DNA of 21,201 nt from Candidatus Fermentibacterota bacterium (GCA_002748705.1 PDSZ01000042.1:1-21201), one strand, 5' to 3'; positions 7,866 through 16,596 are shown, counted from the stretch's first letter. Notes: generated by a model not told the origin, from the sequence alone. Translations and numbers: made by a program.

Positions 7866-10037
7866 TCAGTGAATGTCCGACGGATGCGCCTTTTCTTTCA
7901 GAACAGGTATGGGAACATAACCTGTAAGGAGAGTTTTCGGCTCGTCAAACCCGAAATCAATTCTCAGTTCCCACTCTCCGCCTCGCCTTTTCGCATTAAG
8001 TACAACACCCTTTCCGTATCTGGGGTGTTTGACCAGATTGCCCTTTCTGTAACTGGATGCAGGCGCAGAAGACGGTTTTACAGCAGGTTTCTGCACAGGT
8101 TTGCTCTTCTTCCTCACCTGAATTTCACCGCCGGCAGAGGATGATATTTCACTGAGAAATCTGCTGGGGCCAAGAGAATAACTCCCAGGGCGCATTCTGG
8201 AAGAGCACCATGTAAGAGTGAGCTTCTTTCTGGCTCTTGTCATTCCTACATAGAGAAGCCTTCGTTCTTCCTCAAGGTCCCTTGGAGTGTACTCCTGTGC
8301 TTTGATGAATGGAAGCATACCCTCTTCAAGGCCGGAGATAAACACACTGTCGAACTCAAGTCCCTTTGCGCTGTGAAGTGTCATCAGAACCAGCCTGTCG
8401 TCACCGGAATATGTATCTGAACTGGAGAGAAGGCTCTGTTCCGCCAGAAAACCAGGGAGGCCCCCTTCAGGGTTTCGGGCATCAAACTCTGCAGCATAGC
8501 TTCTGAGTTCCTGAATGTTCCGCATTCTGCTCTCATCTGCTGCCTCTCCTGACCGGTACAGTTCAGGAATGCCTGAAAAATCAAGAACCCTGTCCACAAT
8601 ATCGCTTGCAGTGTCTCCGGCGTTAACTCCGTCCATGCAGTGTCTAAGATTTCGTCCAAGATTTTCAAGAGCCCCTTTAGCCGCCTGGGAAAGACCTGAA
8701 ATTGATCCGCTCTTTTCAAGTGCGGTAACCACATCGGTACCGTGCTCCAAAGCCCATTTGAAGAATGACGCCTGCCCCTTTGCTCCTGCTCCTCTTACAG
8801 GCTTGTTGATAACCCTTCTGAAACTCTCGGTGTCCATGGGATTAACTATCATTCTCAGATAAGCCACTATATCCTTTATTTCAGCCCTTTCGAAGAATCT
8901 GACAGTGCCAACCACTTCGTAAGGAATGCTGAGCCTTCGGCACATGGTCTCAAGAGGGCGCGACTGGGCATTGGTTCTGAACAGAACTGCTATCTCACTC
9001 CAGGGGGTGGAATCGCTGTTCATATCCCTTGCTGAATTAAGTATGTAATAAGCCTCGTCATCTGGAGTAAGGGTCTGATGGACAGAAACAGTTTCTCCAT
9101 CGCCCAGCACTGGTATCAGCTTTTTTCCGTGCCTGGCTCTGTTGTGACTGACAAGGGAAGAGGCCGCCCTGAGAATGTTTCCGGTGGACCGATAGTTGGC
9201 TTCAAGCCTGATGATCTTTGTACCGGGGAACTCATCCGGAAACCTGAGAATGTTCTCAACACGGGCGCCTCTCCAGCCGTATATGGACTGGTCGTCATCC
9301 CCTACAACGGTAACCACCGTATCATCTCCGGTCAGTTCCCTGAGAATCTCATTCTGAACCCTGTTTGTATCCTGATACTCATCAACCAGAATTCTGGTAA
9401 ACATATTGCTGTAGTATTTTTTTATGTCATTATTATGACGAATTGCCATCAGCACCTCCGTCAGCAAATCGTCAAAATCGAAAGCTCCGCTCTTCCGCAG
9501 GTGTTTCTGATACTGGCTGTATAACTCTGCAAGGGCCTCTCTGTAGGGATTATCAGCCTCCTGAAGCGCTTCTTTCGGAGAAACCAAATCACTTTTAGCT
9601 GTGCTTATGTAGCCTTTTGCTGCTGATGGTGTCAGTTTTGCCGGAAGATCAAGGGTCTTTAGAAGCCTGCGAATCAGAACAGACTGGTCATCACCGTCAT
9701 AGATGGAAAAGTTCTCCGGATGGCCCAGAGAGCTGGCTTCGCGGCGAAGTATCCATGCACAGACGCTGTGGAATGTTCCCATTCGCAGCCTGACTCCAGA
9801 ATTCTTTAACTGCCTGTGAACTCTTTCACGCATTTCACCTGCAGCCTTGTTGGTGAAGGTCATTGCCAGTATCTCCCAGGGTTTTGATGTACCTGTGTCA
9901 ATAATTCGGGCAATTTTCGCTGTCAGTACTCTGGTTTTTCCGCTGCCTGCACCGGCAAGAACCAGCAAATGGCCGTCATTATATTGCACTGCATGCATTT
10001 GAGCTTCATTCAAAACATCATCTTTAGTTTCTGGCAC
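7866..10037 (-). CDS. pcrA: UvrD/PcrA-type ATP-dependent DNA helicase
   Basis: A 723-residue superfamily 1A 3'-5' helicase for nucleotide excision and mismatch repair, removal of blocked polymerases and control of recombination. Motifs appear in order: Q-motif region (LNEAQMHAV, 9-17), Walker A AGAGSGKT (28-35), motif Ia [10 protein letters not shown] (60-69), [12 protein letters not shown] (87-98), Walker B VDEYQDTN (218-225), motif [17 protein letters not shown] (245-258), motif [12 protein letters not shown], motif [15 protein letters not shown] and motif [17 protein letters not shown]-terminal Tudor-like domain (HPRYGKGVV onward), as in PcrA, binds RNA polymerase in characterised members. 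The start is a GTG at 10037 with only a weak AGAAAG upstream, so the start is less sure than the family. PcrA versus UvrD naming is a matter of taste. Confidence 0.93.
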   Translation of the reverse strand: MPETKDDVLNEAQMHAVQYNDGHLLVLAGAGSGKTRVLTAKIARIIDTGTSKPWEILAMTFTNKAAGEMRERVHRQLKNSGVRLRMGTFHSVCAWILRREASSLGHPENFSIYDGDDQSVLIRRLLKTLDLPAKLTPSAAKGYISTAKSDLVSPKEALQEADNPYREALAELYSQYQKHLRKSGAFDFDDLLTEVLMAIRHNNDIKKYYSNMFTRILVDEYQDTNRVQNEILRELTGDDTVVTVVGDDDQSIYGWRGARVENILRFPDEFPGTKIIRLEANYRSTGNILRAASSLVSHNRARHGKKLIPVLGDGETVSVHQTLTPDDEAYYILNSARDMNSDSTPWSEIAVLFRTNAQSRPLETMCRRLSIPYEVVGTVRFFERAEIKDIVAYLRMIVNPMDTESFRRVINKPVRGAGAKGQASFFKWALEHGTDVVTALEKSGSISGLSQAAKGALENLGRNLRHCMDGVNAGDTASDIVDRVLDFSGIPELYRSGEAADESRMRNIQELRSYAAEFDARNPEGGLPGFLAEQSLLSSSDTYSGDDRLVLMTLHSAKGLEFDSVFISGLEEGMLPFIKAQEYTPRDLEEERRLLYVGMTRARKKLTLTWCSSRMRPGSYSLGPSRFLSEISSSAGGEIQVRKKSKPVQKPAVKPSSAPASSYRKGNLVKHPRYGKGVVLNAKRRGGEWELRIDFGFDEPKTLLTGYVPIPVLKEKAHPSDIH

Positions 10038-10098
10038 AGTATTTGCTTTCTAAATGTTTGAGTAAATTCAGCTGTGAAAGAGAGCTAAATGTTCATAC
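10038..10098. other. Leader between structured element and helicase gene
   Basis: Sixty AT-rich bases. On the minus strand TTCACA is followed after 17 bases by ATTTAG, a poor -10 match, so a promoter for the helicase gene is possible but unproved. No convincing plus-strand promoter for the structured element is visible here. Confidence 0.25.
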
Positions 10099-10279
10099 AA
10101 ACCCGAAACTCAGAACCGGTTGATGCTGCACAGAACGAAAGCAGCGCCACTCCCTGTTCTCACCGCGGCAGAACAAACAGTCTGATCCCCCTCCCAGACC
10201 TGCCGGCAGAGGTGAGAATCTCAACCGGCTGATTCGGGTTCCATAACGGGCAATCGGAAGGCCCCTTCGGTTGCCCGTT
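10099..10279 (+). ncRNA. Highly structured RNA-like element, family unknown
   Basis: A nested set of inverted repeats. The closing stem pairs AACCCGAA, TCAG and CCGGTTGA (10100-10123) with TCAACCGG, CTGA and TTCGGGTT (10221-10240), giving 20 base pairs with two 2-base bulges on one side. Inside are a hairpin TGCTGC/GCAGCG (about 10124-10145) and an arm pairing GTTCTCACC with GGTGAGAAT and CGGCAG with CTGCCG (10156-10219), capped by GTCTG/CAGAC around a C-rich loop. A second strong hairpin follows at 10245-10279. At several ends the pair is G.U if read from the plus strand and A.C if read from the minus strand, which argues for plus-strand transcription. I could not match it to 6S, SRP, tmRNA, RNase P or a riboswitch. 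A miniature inverted-repeat element is the main alternative. Confidence 0.42.
10245..10279 (+). terminator. Strong hairpin, possible terminator of the structured RNA
   Basis: AACGGGCAA, T.G, CG and AAG pair with CTTCGGTTGCCCGTT around a GCCC loop. The tract after it on the plus strand is CTCTTC, pyrimidine-rich but not a T run. On the minus strand it lies 18 bases past the deoC stop with one A.C mismatch and no T run, so it may also end the deoC transcript. Strand is uncertain. Confidence 0.45.
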
Positions 10280-10296
10280 CTCTTCACCACCTGAGT

Positions 10297-10947
10297 TTAT
10301 TTATTGCCTCCTACTATGGCTATACTGCTGCTTGCTCCAATGCGGGAAGCTCCAGCCTCAATCATTTCCAGGGCTTTAGCAAAGGTTCTTATTCCACCTG
10401 AAGCCTTTACTCCCATAGAGTCTCCCACAGCCTTCCGCATGAGCCTGATGTCATCTGCAGTGGCTCCACCTGTGGAAAAACCTGTGCTGGTCTTTACAAA
10501 AGCTGCGCCGGCATCCATGGCTATAAGGCACCCTTCGTGTTTCTCTCGCCGGTTGAGAAGACATGTTTCAAGAATAACCTTCACCGGTATCCCTGGAATA
10601 CTTTTTACAACAGCGGAAACAGCATTCAGTGTTCCTCTGGAATCTCCGCTTTTCAGAAGACCTGCAGGAAGCACCATATCAACTTCTCCAGCACCTCTTT
10701 CCACCACCCATTGCGCCTCTGCGGCTGCCATAGGCGTGGCCCCCAAGGGGAAACCCACAACAGAGCACACCAGTGGAGTGCCTTCTCTGAGAAGCTCGGC
10801 GCAGAGCGGCACCCATATGGGGTTTACGCAGACCGACTTGAAGTGATACTGGGAAGCTTCACTGCAGAGCTTTTTGATTTCTTTTTCAGTTGCGTCCGGT
10901 TTCAGCAGCGTGTGATCAATGAACCCTGCGATATCCACAGAAGGCAT
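10297..10947 (-). CDS. deoC: Deoxyribose-phosphate aldolase
   Basis: Splits 2-deoxyribose-5-phosphate into glyceraldehyde-3-phosphate and acetaldehyde, the last step of deoxynucleoside breakdown, in the cytoplasm. The 216 residues form a class I TIM-barrel aldolase: IDHTLLKPDAT (10-20), CVNPIWV (40-46), GFPLGAT (65-71), VDMVLPAG with Asp90, Schiff-base Lys152 in FVKTSTGF, and proton-relay Lys181 in VKASGGIRT. The reading frame begins 32 bases inside the end of the upstream lipoprotein gene. The ATG at 10947 has GAGAGG directly against it, whereas the GTG at 10938 has the same site nine bases upstream. The native start may therefore be the GTG three codons later. Product assignment is secure. 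Confidence 0.92.
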   Translation of the reverse strand: MPSVDIAGFIDHTLLKPDATEKEIKKLCSEASQYHFKSVCVNPIWVPLCAELLREGTPLVCSVVGFPLGATPMAAAEAQWVVERGAGEVDMVLPAGLLKSGDSRGTLNAVSAVVKSIPGIPVKVILETCLLNRREKHEGCLIAMDAGAAFVKTSTGFSTGGATADDIRLMRKAVGDSMGVKASGGIRTFAKALEMIEAGASRIGASSSIAIVGGNK

Positions 10948-12235
10948 CCTCTCTGATAAAAAGCAGTGTAATCTCCCCGTCTCTGACCTGAACAGGCGTG
11001 TGCTGTCTGCTGAAACCGTCTATATTGACAGTAACAGGCCAGGTTCCTGCAGGAAGGGTCATTCTTGTCATATGTATCTGCCCGGGCAGTGTAAGCCATG
11101 ACCGCATATCTGCCTGTTCAGTTGCAGCACCGAAAATGCTCAAAACCAGACCGATACCGGAACTGACATTTTCATCATCGGTGAATTCTTCAGCTATGCT
11201 CTCACCCAGCTCTGCAACTCCTGCCTTCACAGTAAGCCTTGCTGCAGCTCTGATAACATTTCTGCCTGCCTGATCCAGAAGGTTCTCTCTTGCTATGCCG
11301 TTCATGTCCTGAACCAGAAAAAGATCAGAGGAAACTCCACCGGCGCTTATTGAACCCTGAATTGTCCTTCTGCTGAAGTCCGGCAGCACAGGCAGCGCCA
11401 GTCTGTACACTCTGTCGTCTGCAACAACTGTGTAGTCACGCTCCTCCCTTGGAGCAATGGTTCCCAGCTCCACAACAGCAACAATCTCGCCGCTTCCGGA
11501 AGGCAGATGCCGGTAACCTGTATCAGGCCATCGGCTGGAATAGGTATCAAGCAGACTCTGATAGCCGATTGCATCAGCCAGTCTCATTGCATCAGACCGC
11601 AGCCTTTCAGGTGAGGAAAAACCGTAGTCCTTTGAGTAAACTGAATCATATGCGGCCAAAGCCAGACGGTAGCTGATAAGTGCGTCATCAAGATCTCCGT
11701 CCATTTCATAGAGAATACCCATGAAATACCTTATGAACGCATCATCAGTATACCTGTTGGGATTGTCTCCGTATCTGTCGTTGAACTCAAGAAGCTTTTC
11801 GTTTACCCTCCGTGCCTCAACAACAGCATCCTCAATGTTGCCTTCCGCGGCATAACTGGCAGCAAGAGCATAATTGATGAAGACCTTCTCGTAATCAGCC
11901 CCTCTGAATTCCAGAGCAAGGTCACTGGTAAGCATTGCCTCTGCCTGCTGCCCCAGATCGGTTCCCCGCTGAACATCGCTCAGTCTGTCAGCAGCCAGGA
12001 GAATGGAAGAAGCCAATCCATACTGGCCGCTGTAGCGGGCAAGATTACCCAGCTCCATAAGGTAGAGAAGCCTGTCGTCTCCAGTACTGTCCGAAAAGGA
12101 GTGTTTCAGGTCGGCAATGGCCTGCTCCGGCATTCCTCTGTTGAGATCGCCGATCACCGGAGTCATCATCGAAGTGTAGGAAGCCGCACAGGCAGCCAGA
12201 AGAAGAAACAGGGCTGGCGCAAAAAGTCTTTTCAC
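10916..12235 (-). CDS. COG3014-family envelope lipoprotein with helical repeats
   Basis: A 439-residue predicted lipoprotein: a signal peptide with lipobox LAAC places the modified cysteine at residue 16. Residues about 30-230 are helical and TPR-like (LMELGNLARYSGQYGLA, YALAASYAAEGNIEDAV, FIRYFMGILYEMDGDLDDAL). Residues about 245-430 are mainly beta and contain SGEIVAVVELG and a long DYTVVADDRVYRLALPVLP region. This architecture matches the COG3014 family, which in other diderms sits beside LpoB, as it does here. It probably acts in the periplasm on peptidoglycan-synthase control, but its biochemical role is not established. The start is GTG at 12235, one base after the lpoB stop, and no strong ribosome site is present, so translation likely depends on coupling to lpoB. 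Its 3' end runs 32 bases into deoC. Confidence 0.82.
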   Translation of the reverse strand: MKRLFAPALFLLLAACAASYTSMMTPVIGDLNRGMPEQAIADLKHSFSDSTGDDRLLYLMELGNLARYSGQYGLASSILLAADRLSDVQRGTDLGQQAEAMLTSDLALEFRGADYEKVFINYALAASYAAEGNIEDAVVEARRVNEKLLEFNDRYGDNPNRYTDDAFIRYFMGILYEMDGDLDDALISYRLALAAYDSVYSKDYGFSSPERLRSDAMRLADAIGYQSLLDTYSSRWPDTGYRHLPSGSGEIVAVVELGTIAPREERDYTVVADDRVYRLALPVLPDFSRRTIQGSISAGGVSSDLFLVQDMNGIARENLLDQAGRNVIRAAARLTVKAGVAELGESIAEEFTDDENVSSGIGLVLSIFGAATEQADMRSWLTLPGQIHMTRMTLPAGTWPVTVNIDGFSRQHTPVQVRDGEITLLFIREDAFCGYRRVH

Positions 12236-12236
12236 A

Positions 12237-12827
12237 CTACCACTCTATGATCTTTTTGATCTCTGTTGATCCCATCCACACCTTAAGCGCAGTTTCCACA
12301 TCAATAAGTTCCAGATTCACCTGGTAGAAAACTGCTCTGGTATCGCCTTCCTGATCCTCAATGGAATTGAGAGTTCCAGTCATCACGAAGTCGGCCCCTG
12401 TCTCCCTGCCGAATTGAGCAGCTGTTTCAGGTGAAGCGAATATGTTCTGTCCTCTTCTCTCGCCTCTGACCTCGTCTCTCTCTCTGCCTCCGGACGCAAT
12501 TCTGAACCGACCGGAATTCAGAAGAGATCGTTCAATTTCAGACATGAAAACATCAACATTTATGTGTTCAATGCTCTGATTCACCACTCCGCCCACAAGA
12601 ATAACCGGCTGCTGCCCCCTGCTCCCGTCATAAGAGGGAGACCTGGTTACAGCCCAGCTTCCATTAATGCACTGATTCACAATGGAGTCGGCAACTATTC
12701 TTGCGTCTGTATCGTTCCATCTTCCGCTCAGGTCGGTGACTGTATCAGTATCGGTTCTGGTGACTTCTCTGCCTCCGCAGGCAAGTACCATCAGAAACAC
12801 AAACAGTACAGCTGCTGCAATACGCAT
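12237..12827 (-). CDS. lpoB: Penicillin-binding protein activator LpoB-like lipoprotein
   Basis: A 196-residue lipoprotein with lipobox VLAC (Cys17) and a short disordered Thr/Asp-rich stretch. The family domain follows: DLSGRWNDTDARIVADSIV (33-51), PVILVGGVVNQSIEHINVDV (about 74-93), LLNSGRFRIASGG (about 102-114), an ARETGADFVMTGTL-like segment (about 139-152) and VDVETALKVW near the end. In Enterobacteria LpoB reaches from the outer membrane to stimulate PBP1B; here the linker is short, so contact geometry may differ. The ATG has AAGGAG seven bases upstream. It follows the SUMF1 gene by 20 bases and is coupled to the COG3014 gene after it, a pair known from other diderm genomes. Confidence 0.87.
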   Translation of the reverse strand: MRIAAAVLFVFLMVLACGGREVTRTDTDTVTDLSGRWNDTDARIVADSIVNQCINGSWAVTRSPSYDGSRGQQPVILVGGVVNQSIEHINVDVFMSEIERSLLNSGRFRIASGGRERDEVRGERRGQNIFASPETAAQFGRETGADFVMTGTLNSIEDQEGDTRAVFYQVNLELIDVETALKVWMGSTEIKKIIEW

Positions 12828-12847
12828 ATCAATCTCCTTTCAAAACA

Positions 12848-13639
12848 TCACGGAACCCTGATGGCTCCTCTGAATATCACATTGAAATACCCGTTATTTC
12901 TGTTAATGGTGGAAACTATAGCTTCATCAAGGGGCTTGTAAATATTTACATAATCCTCATGCAGGGCAGGTGCCGGTCTAGCAGGATCACCACCGTTAAC
13001 AGTGCTTGTTAATTCCCAGGTAACCCTTTCGTTCGCTGTACTGTATCCTGCGAACATAGCCTGCGATCCAAGCACACCAAGCATTTCACCCATAGTGAAT
13101 CGCATCTGATCAGCAAACGACAGCATGATTTCATAAGAGTCATACTGCTCTATAAGACCTGCCTCTGCCGCTGCTGTGAGTTCCGCCAGTGTAGGAAGCC
13201 TTTTGCCCTTATCTGCAAGAAACGACTGGGCGCCATTCCATGTTATTGAGGTGACAGGGTTCTCAAGACACTGTGACGGTACGGTTATACCGCCGGACTG
13301 ATCGCCGATGAAGGGGGTGAAGGCAAGAAACTCCATAGCGTCTCCGCCTGAACCTGTTATCACAACCCCCAGATCATCAATGGTAAAGCCTTCACTGTTA
13401 AGCCAGGGTATGAAGTCTCTGCAGGTAACCGGACTGCGGTCAATGAAGAAACGATGAACTTCAACGGTAACGCCGTCTATATCAACTTGAGTTTCTGGAA
13501 CGAAAATCATTCCTTCAGGGGGTTCAGGAAGGTGACAGGCTTCACAGAATGTACCGCTGTTCTCTCTGCCGCAGTCAGGACACATCCAGGCAGACGCACC
13601 GGCTGCAAAGAGCATAAGCGGCAAAAAAATCCATTTCAA
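12848..13639 (-). CDS. Exported zinc-ribbon protein with SUMF1/FGE-like domain
   Basis: A 263-residue protein with a signal peptide ending near residue 17, a four-cysteine ribbon CPDC-N8-CEAC (Cys20, 23, 32, 35), and then a SUMF1-like domain from about residue 43 (GMIFVPE, VHRFFIDRSPVTCRDFIPWL, NPVTSITWNGAQSFLADKGK, RLPTLAEL) to the C-terminal FRGAIRVP. Family members include formylglycine-generating enzymes and many non-catalytic relatives. The usual C-terminal GFRCA-type ending has Gly in place of Cys, and no paired active-site cysteines are evident, so a binding or scaffold role is likelier. The start is TTG at 13639 with GGAGG seven bases upstream. It lies 15 bases after the large barrel gene and before lpoB. 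A zinc ribbon outside the cytoplasm is unusual. Confidence 0.82.
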   Translation of the reverse strand: MKWIFLPLMLFAAGASAWMCPDCGRENSGTFCEACHLPEPPEGMIFVPETQVDIDGVTVEVHRFFIDRSPVTCRDFIPWLNSEGFTIDDLGVVITGSGGDAMEFLAFTPFIGDQSGGITVPSQCLENPVTSITWNGAQSFLADKGKRLPTLAELTAAAEAGLIEQYDSYEIMLSFADQMRFTMGEMLGVLGSQAMFAGYSTANERVTWELTSTVNGGDPARPAPALHEDYVNIYKPLDEAIVSTINRNNGYFNVIFRGAIRVP

Positions 13640-13654
13640 CAGATAACCTCCAGA

Positions 13655-16495
13655 TCAGAATTCAGTGGAAAGGGTAAAGTAATATTCAGGTTTTCGGCTT
13701 ATGCCGGAAAGATCGGTTCTCCATGCAATATCTGATTTAAGAACGAAGAAACCCACATTAAGCCGGAATCCTGTGCCTATGGACATTTTCAGGTCTTCAA
13801 GATGGAATCCGTTGCTTCCTGAAGCCCCCTTGAATGTACTCAGGTCATCAGAGACAAAACCCATGTCGGTGAAGATCACACCTCTGCCTCTGGTGAAGGT
13901 AACAGGTACAGGAGCAGCAAGGCTCAGGTAGTTGATAACAGGATACCTGAGTTCAAGGGAAGCAACTCCGTATGAAGAGCCGTCAAGCGAAACATAATCC
14001 CAGCCTCTCAGTATATCCGCATAGCTTGTGTAGAACTGATAGAGGTCTCCAACGCCTTCCACATCCCCTCTGCTTCTTCTGTGAGGCAGCGCGCCACCCA
14101 GGAAGAATCTCTGCCTGTCCGGGCCGAAACTCATGCCGCCGGCAATTCTGGAAGCAAGTGTAACCTCCTGGGAAACCCAGGTGTATTCCCTGAGATCAAG
14201 CATTGCTGTGAAGTACTCAGGATTATCACGGAACCCTGGAGCATAGTCGAAATTCACGCTCATTCTGCTGCCGACCCTGGGGCCCACTGCTCCCCAGAGA
14301 GCATTGTCGAACACCGCTGCTCCGCCCACGGAGAAGATGTTCTCTGTGAAGAGCATCTCATTGTCCCAGAGACCTTCCCTGGAAACCCTTCTGAAGGTAG
14401 AGAAAAGATCGGCTCTGAACGCTCTGGTAAAGGGATATGAAGCGCCGACAGTGGCTCCTGCATTGATATCCCTCACATAGTCCCTGTTGCCTGAACTGTC
14501 TTTAAAAACATATCTGTCTGCAAGACGGTAGGCCATGCCGCCAACCTGAACCCGGTTAGCCATGTTGCTGTACATGACAGCAGCATCCATATCGGTAACC
14601 TGACCGTTAAAGTTGCTCACGATACCAAGCTGGTGATGGGCAAGAACATCACTGAACACAAAATATGTGCTTCCTGAAAGCCCTGCATAAGAGTCAAATC
14701 CTGCATTGGCACTTACCTGATCCAGGGAAAACGCAGGCTGATACGGCGATATTCTCCAGTTTACCGGATCGAATCCTGTTGTGGAAGTGTCAGCGCATAC
14801 AGCTCTGTCTCCGCAGGTGTGAAGCGAGTCAGAGAGACCTGTTCGCCTGGAAGTCAGATCATGGGCAATGAACAGGCCGCTTCCTGACCAGTCTGATGAT
14901 GTAAACAGTGCAATTCCAGAGGAATCAGCCCAGCTCGGTGCCGCAGGAGTCATGTACATGTCTGTAAGCCGCACAGGAGCAGCAGAATCAGGCTGCATAA
15001 GGAAAAAGTCAGGCTGACCGTTCTCAGAAGATACGAACATCACTCCGTCTGGAGTTTCAACAGGGGAAGAAACATCTTCAAAACACTCATGGGCCACTGT
15101 AAAACTGCCGTCCGGCTGCCAGCACTGTATGGAACGAATGTTCTCTGAAGGTTCCTCTGATACACACCAGATTCCTGATTCTCCCCACCAGAGATCATAT
15201 TCTCCCTGTTCGTTTCTGCTGACCCGATTGAGGTCACCACTGGCAAAGTCAAAGGTCCATATGTCCAGGTTTCCCTCGGTAAGGGCGCTGAAGGCAATTC
15301 TGCCTCCATCAGGATCCCATACAGGATCCCTTATAAGCTCAAAGTCGAGATTCAGACTCAAAGGTTCACCGTTAACAGGCGCTATTTTAATTCCATCGCT
15401 TACCTGGCGGTGAAAGGCCACAGCCACCGAGTCGGAACCTGGAGAGAAACACATGGTTCTGTACATAGGTGAAACTGATTCCTCAAAGAATCCTCCGCCT
15501 TTCAGAGGTCTGTTTATTACCTCTCCGTTCACAGCAGATCTCACAACTCCGGAAAACCGTCCATGGTAGTACTCGCATCCGGCAACAGCTGATCCGTCAG
15601 GAGAAATGAAAGGCTCAGCCATCACAAGCCTTTTACCTCTTTTGCCTTCACCGAGCATAACAGGAACTCCTATGTCACATGGACTTTCCCCTTCTGCCAC
15701 CTCTGCCCAGTATGTTTCCCTTGCCCAGTCGATGAACCTGTCACTGAACTGATTTATTGACATATCAAAAGCTTCTTCAATAGCGCCTTCTACGCCCTGT
15801 CTGTTCCTCATATGCCTTACAAAATCGTGATACCTGTCTTCACCATACCTCTGGACCATGAAGTGGTAGATAGCCTGACCTTCTCTGTATACCAGATAGT
15901 CCTGCCTTCTGCTCAGCTCCCCCACAGTGGCTATGGAGTTGCTGATTACCATATCCCTGAACTCAATTTCGCTGGCAGTATCCCACCCAAGGGAAGTGTA
16001 TTCCGCGAGACCTTCCAGAACCCAGAGCGGCGCTCTGCTGCGGACTATGTCTGTCAACTGACGGCGAAAGAGCATATCGTAAACAAAGGCATGATTCAGT
16101 TCATGGGCAAGAACATGCCTGAAATCACTCCAGATGCCGTCAAAAGGCAGAGCTATTCTGCCCTTGTAGTACTCGGTGAAACCTCCGATTCCCTCGCTGA
16201 GTTCACTTGGCAGAAGTGTTGTCTGCCTGAAACGGGATGGAGACCTGTAGATAATCACCGGAATAGGCTCCGAGGGGAGGTAGTCAAAAGTGTTTCCCAG
16301 AAGCCTTATCTCCCGCTCTGCAATAACAGCTGTACTCTCTGCGACTGCTTCGGTACCTTCCTCATAATAGACATCAAAGTGCGGTGAGTGAACCACCCAC
16401 CATTCTCCGTCTGTACCGGTTATCTTGTTTCGTCCGTAGTCTGTGGCCAATGCGGCAGTAGCTGCAGCAAGAATCAGAAGAAAAAAAATCCTCAC
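13655..16495 (-). CDS. Peptidase MA-like / TolB-like propeller / outer-membrane barrel fusion
   Basis: A 946-residue exported protein. A signal peptide (about 1-17) is followed by a domain with the zinc metallopeptidase motif HELNH (131-135) and a downstream LEGLAEY (160-166) whose first Glu is the likely third ligand, as in peptidase MA/gluzincin folds. Residues about 270-590 look like a TolB-type beta-propeller (PFISPDGSAVAGC, PVWDPDGGRIAFSALTEG, SWADSSGIALFTSSD). The last 350 or so residues are amphipathic strands ending in Phe (EYYFTLSTEF), like a BamA/D15-type barrel closing strand. It probably sits in the outer membrane with the peptidase and propeller in the periplasm. I chose GTG at 16495 because GGGGAG lies four bases upstream and the signal peptide then starts at once; a TTG at 16507 in frame lacks a ribosome site. 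Confidence 0.82.
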   Translation of the reverse strand: MRIFFLLILAAATAALATDYGRNKITGTDGEWWVVHSPHFDVYYEEGTEAVAESTAVIAEREIRLLGNTFDYLPSEPIPVIIYRSPSRFRQTTLLPSELSEGIGGFTEYYKGRIALPFDGIWSDFRHVLAHELNHAFVYDMLFRRQLTDIVRSRAPLWVLEGLAEYTSLGWDTASEIEFRDMVISNSIATVGELSRRQDYLVYREGQAIYHFMVQRYGEDRYHDFVRHMRNRQGVEGAIEEAFDMSINQFSDRFIDWARETYWAEVAEGESPCDIGVPVMLGEGKRGKRLVMAEPFISPDGSAVAGCEYYHGRFSGVVRSAVNGEVINRPLKGGGFFEESVSPMYRTMCFSPGSDSVAVAFHRQVSDGIKIAPVNGEPLSLNLDFELIRDPVWDPDGGRIAFSALTEGNLDIWTFDFASGDLNRVSRNEQGEYDLWWGESGIWCVSEEPSENIRSIQCWQPDGSFTVAHECFEDVSSPVETPDGVMFVSSENGQPDFFLMQPDSAAPVRLTDMYMTPAAPSWADSSGIALFTSSDWSGSGLFIAHDLTSRRTGLSDSLHTCGDRAVCADTSTTGFDPVNWRISPYQPAFSLDQVSANAGFDSYAGLSGSTYFVFSDVLAHHQLGIVSNFNGQVTDMDAAVMYSNMANRVQVGGMAYRLADRYVFKDSSGNRDYVRDINAGATVGASYPFTRAFRADLFSTFRRVSREGLWDNEMLFTENIFSVGGAAVFDNALWGAVGPRVGSRMSVNFDYAPGFRDNPEYFTAMLDLREYTWVSQEVTLASRIAGGMSFGPDRQRFFLGGALPHRRSRGDVEGVGDLYQFYTSYADILRGWDYVSLDGSSYGVASLELRYPVINYLSLAAPVPVTFTRGRGVIFTDMGFVSDDLSTFKGASGSNGFHLEDLKMSIGTGFRLNVGFFVLKSDIAWRTDLSGISRKPEYYFTLSTEF

Positions 16496-16537
16496 ACCGC
16501 TCCCCAATCAGTTAGTCTTCAACTCACCAGTATGCTT

Positions 16538-16566
16538 ATTATATCACCGGAAAGGAGCTTTGTGCC
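16538..16566 (-). promoter_or_regulatory. Probable sigma70-type promoter for the envelope operon
   Basis: On the minus strand a perfect TATAAT (16538-16543) stands 17 bases from GGCACA (16561-16566), which matches three of six -35 bases. It lies about 45 bases before the barrel-protein start and heads the long minus-strand series. The same AT-rich spot gives TATTAT on the plus strand and may also serve the divergent lipoprotein gene. Confidence 0.5.
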
Positions 16567-16596
16567 TGAAAGGGTATTCTTCTGCATATTACAACC

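Noticed and set aside
10099..10240. 6S RNA, SRP RNA or riboswitch identity for the structured element
   Set aside because: The one-sided hairpin junction does not fit the 6S central bubble, no SRP GGAAGCAG-type motif is present, and no plus-strand gene follows for a riboswitch to control.
10093..10290. Minus-strand open frame of 65 codons between deoC and the helicase gene
   Set aside because: It is Arg- and Gly-rich and lies across the paired arms of the structured element; base pairing explains the sequence better than coding.
10304..10846. Long plus-strand open frame antisense to deoC
   Set aside because: deoC has all family motifs on the other strand; the antisense frame is a codon-phase shadow.
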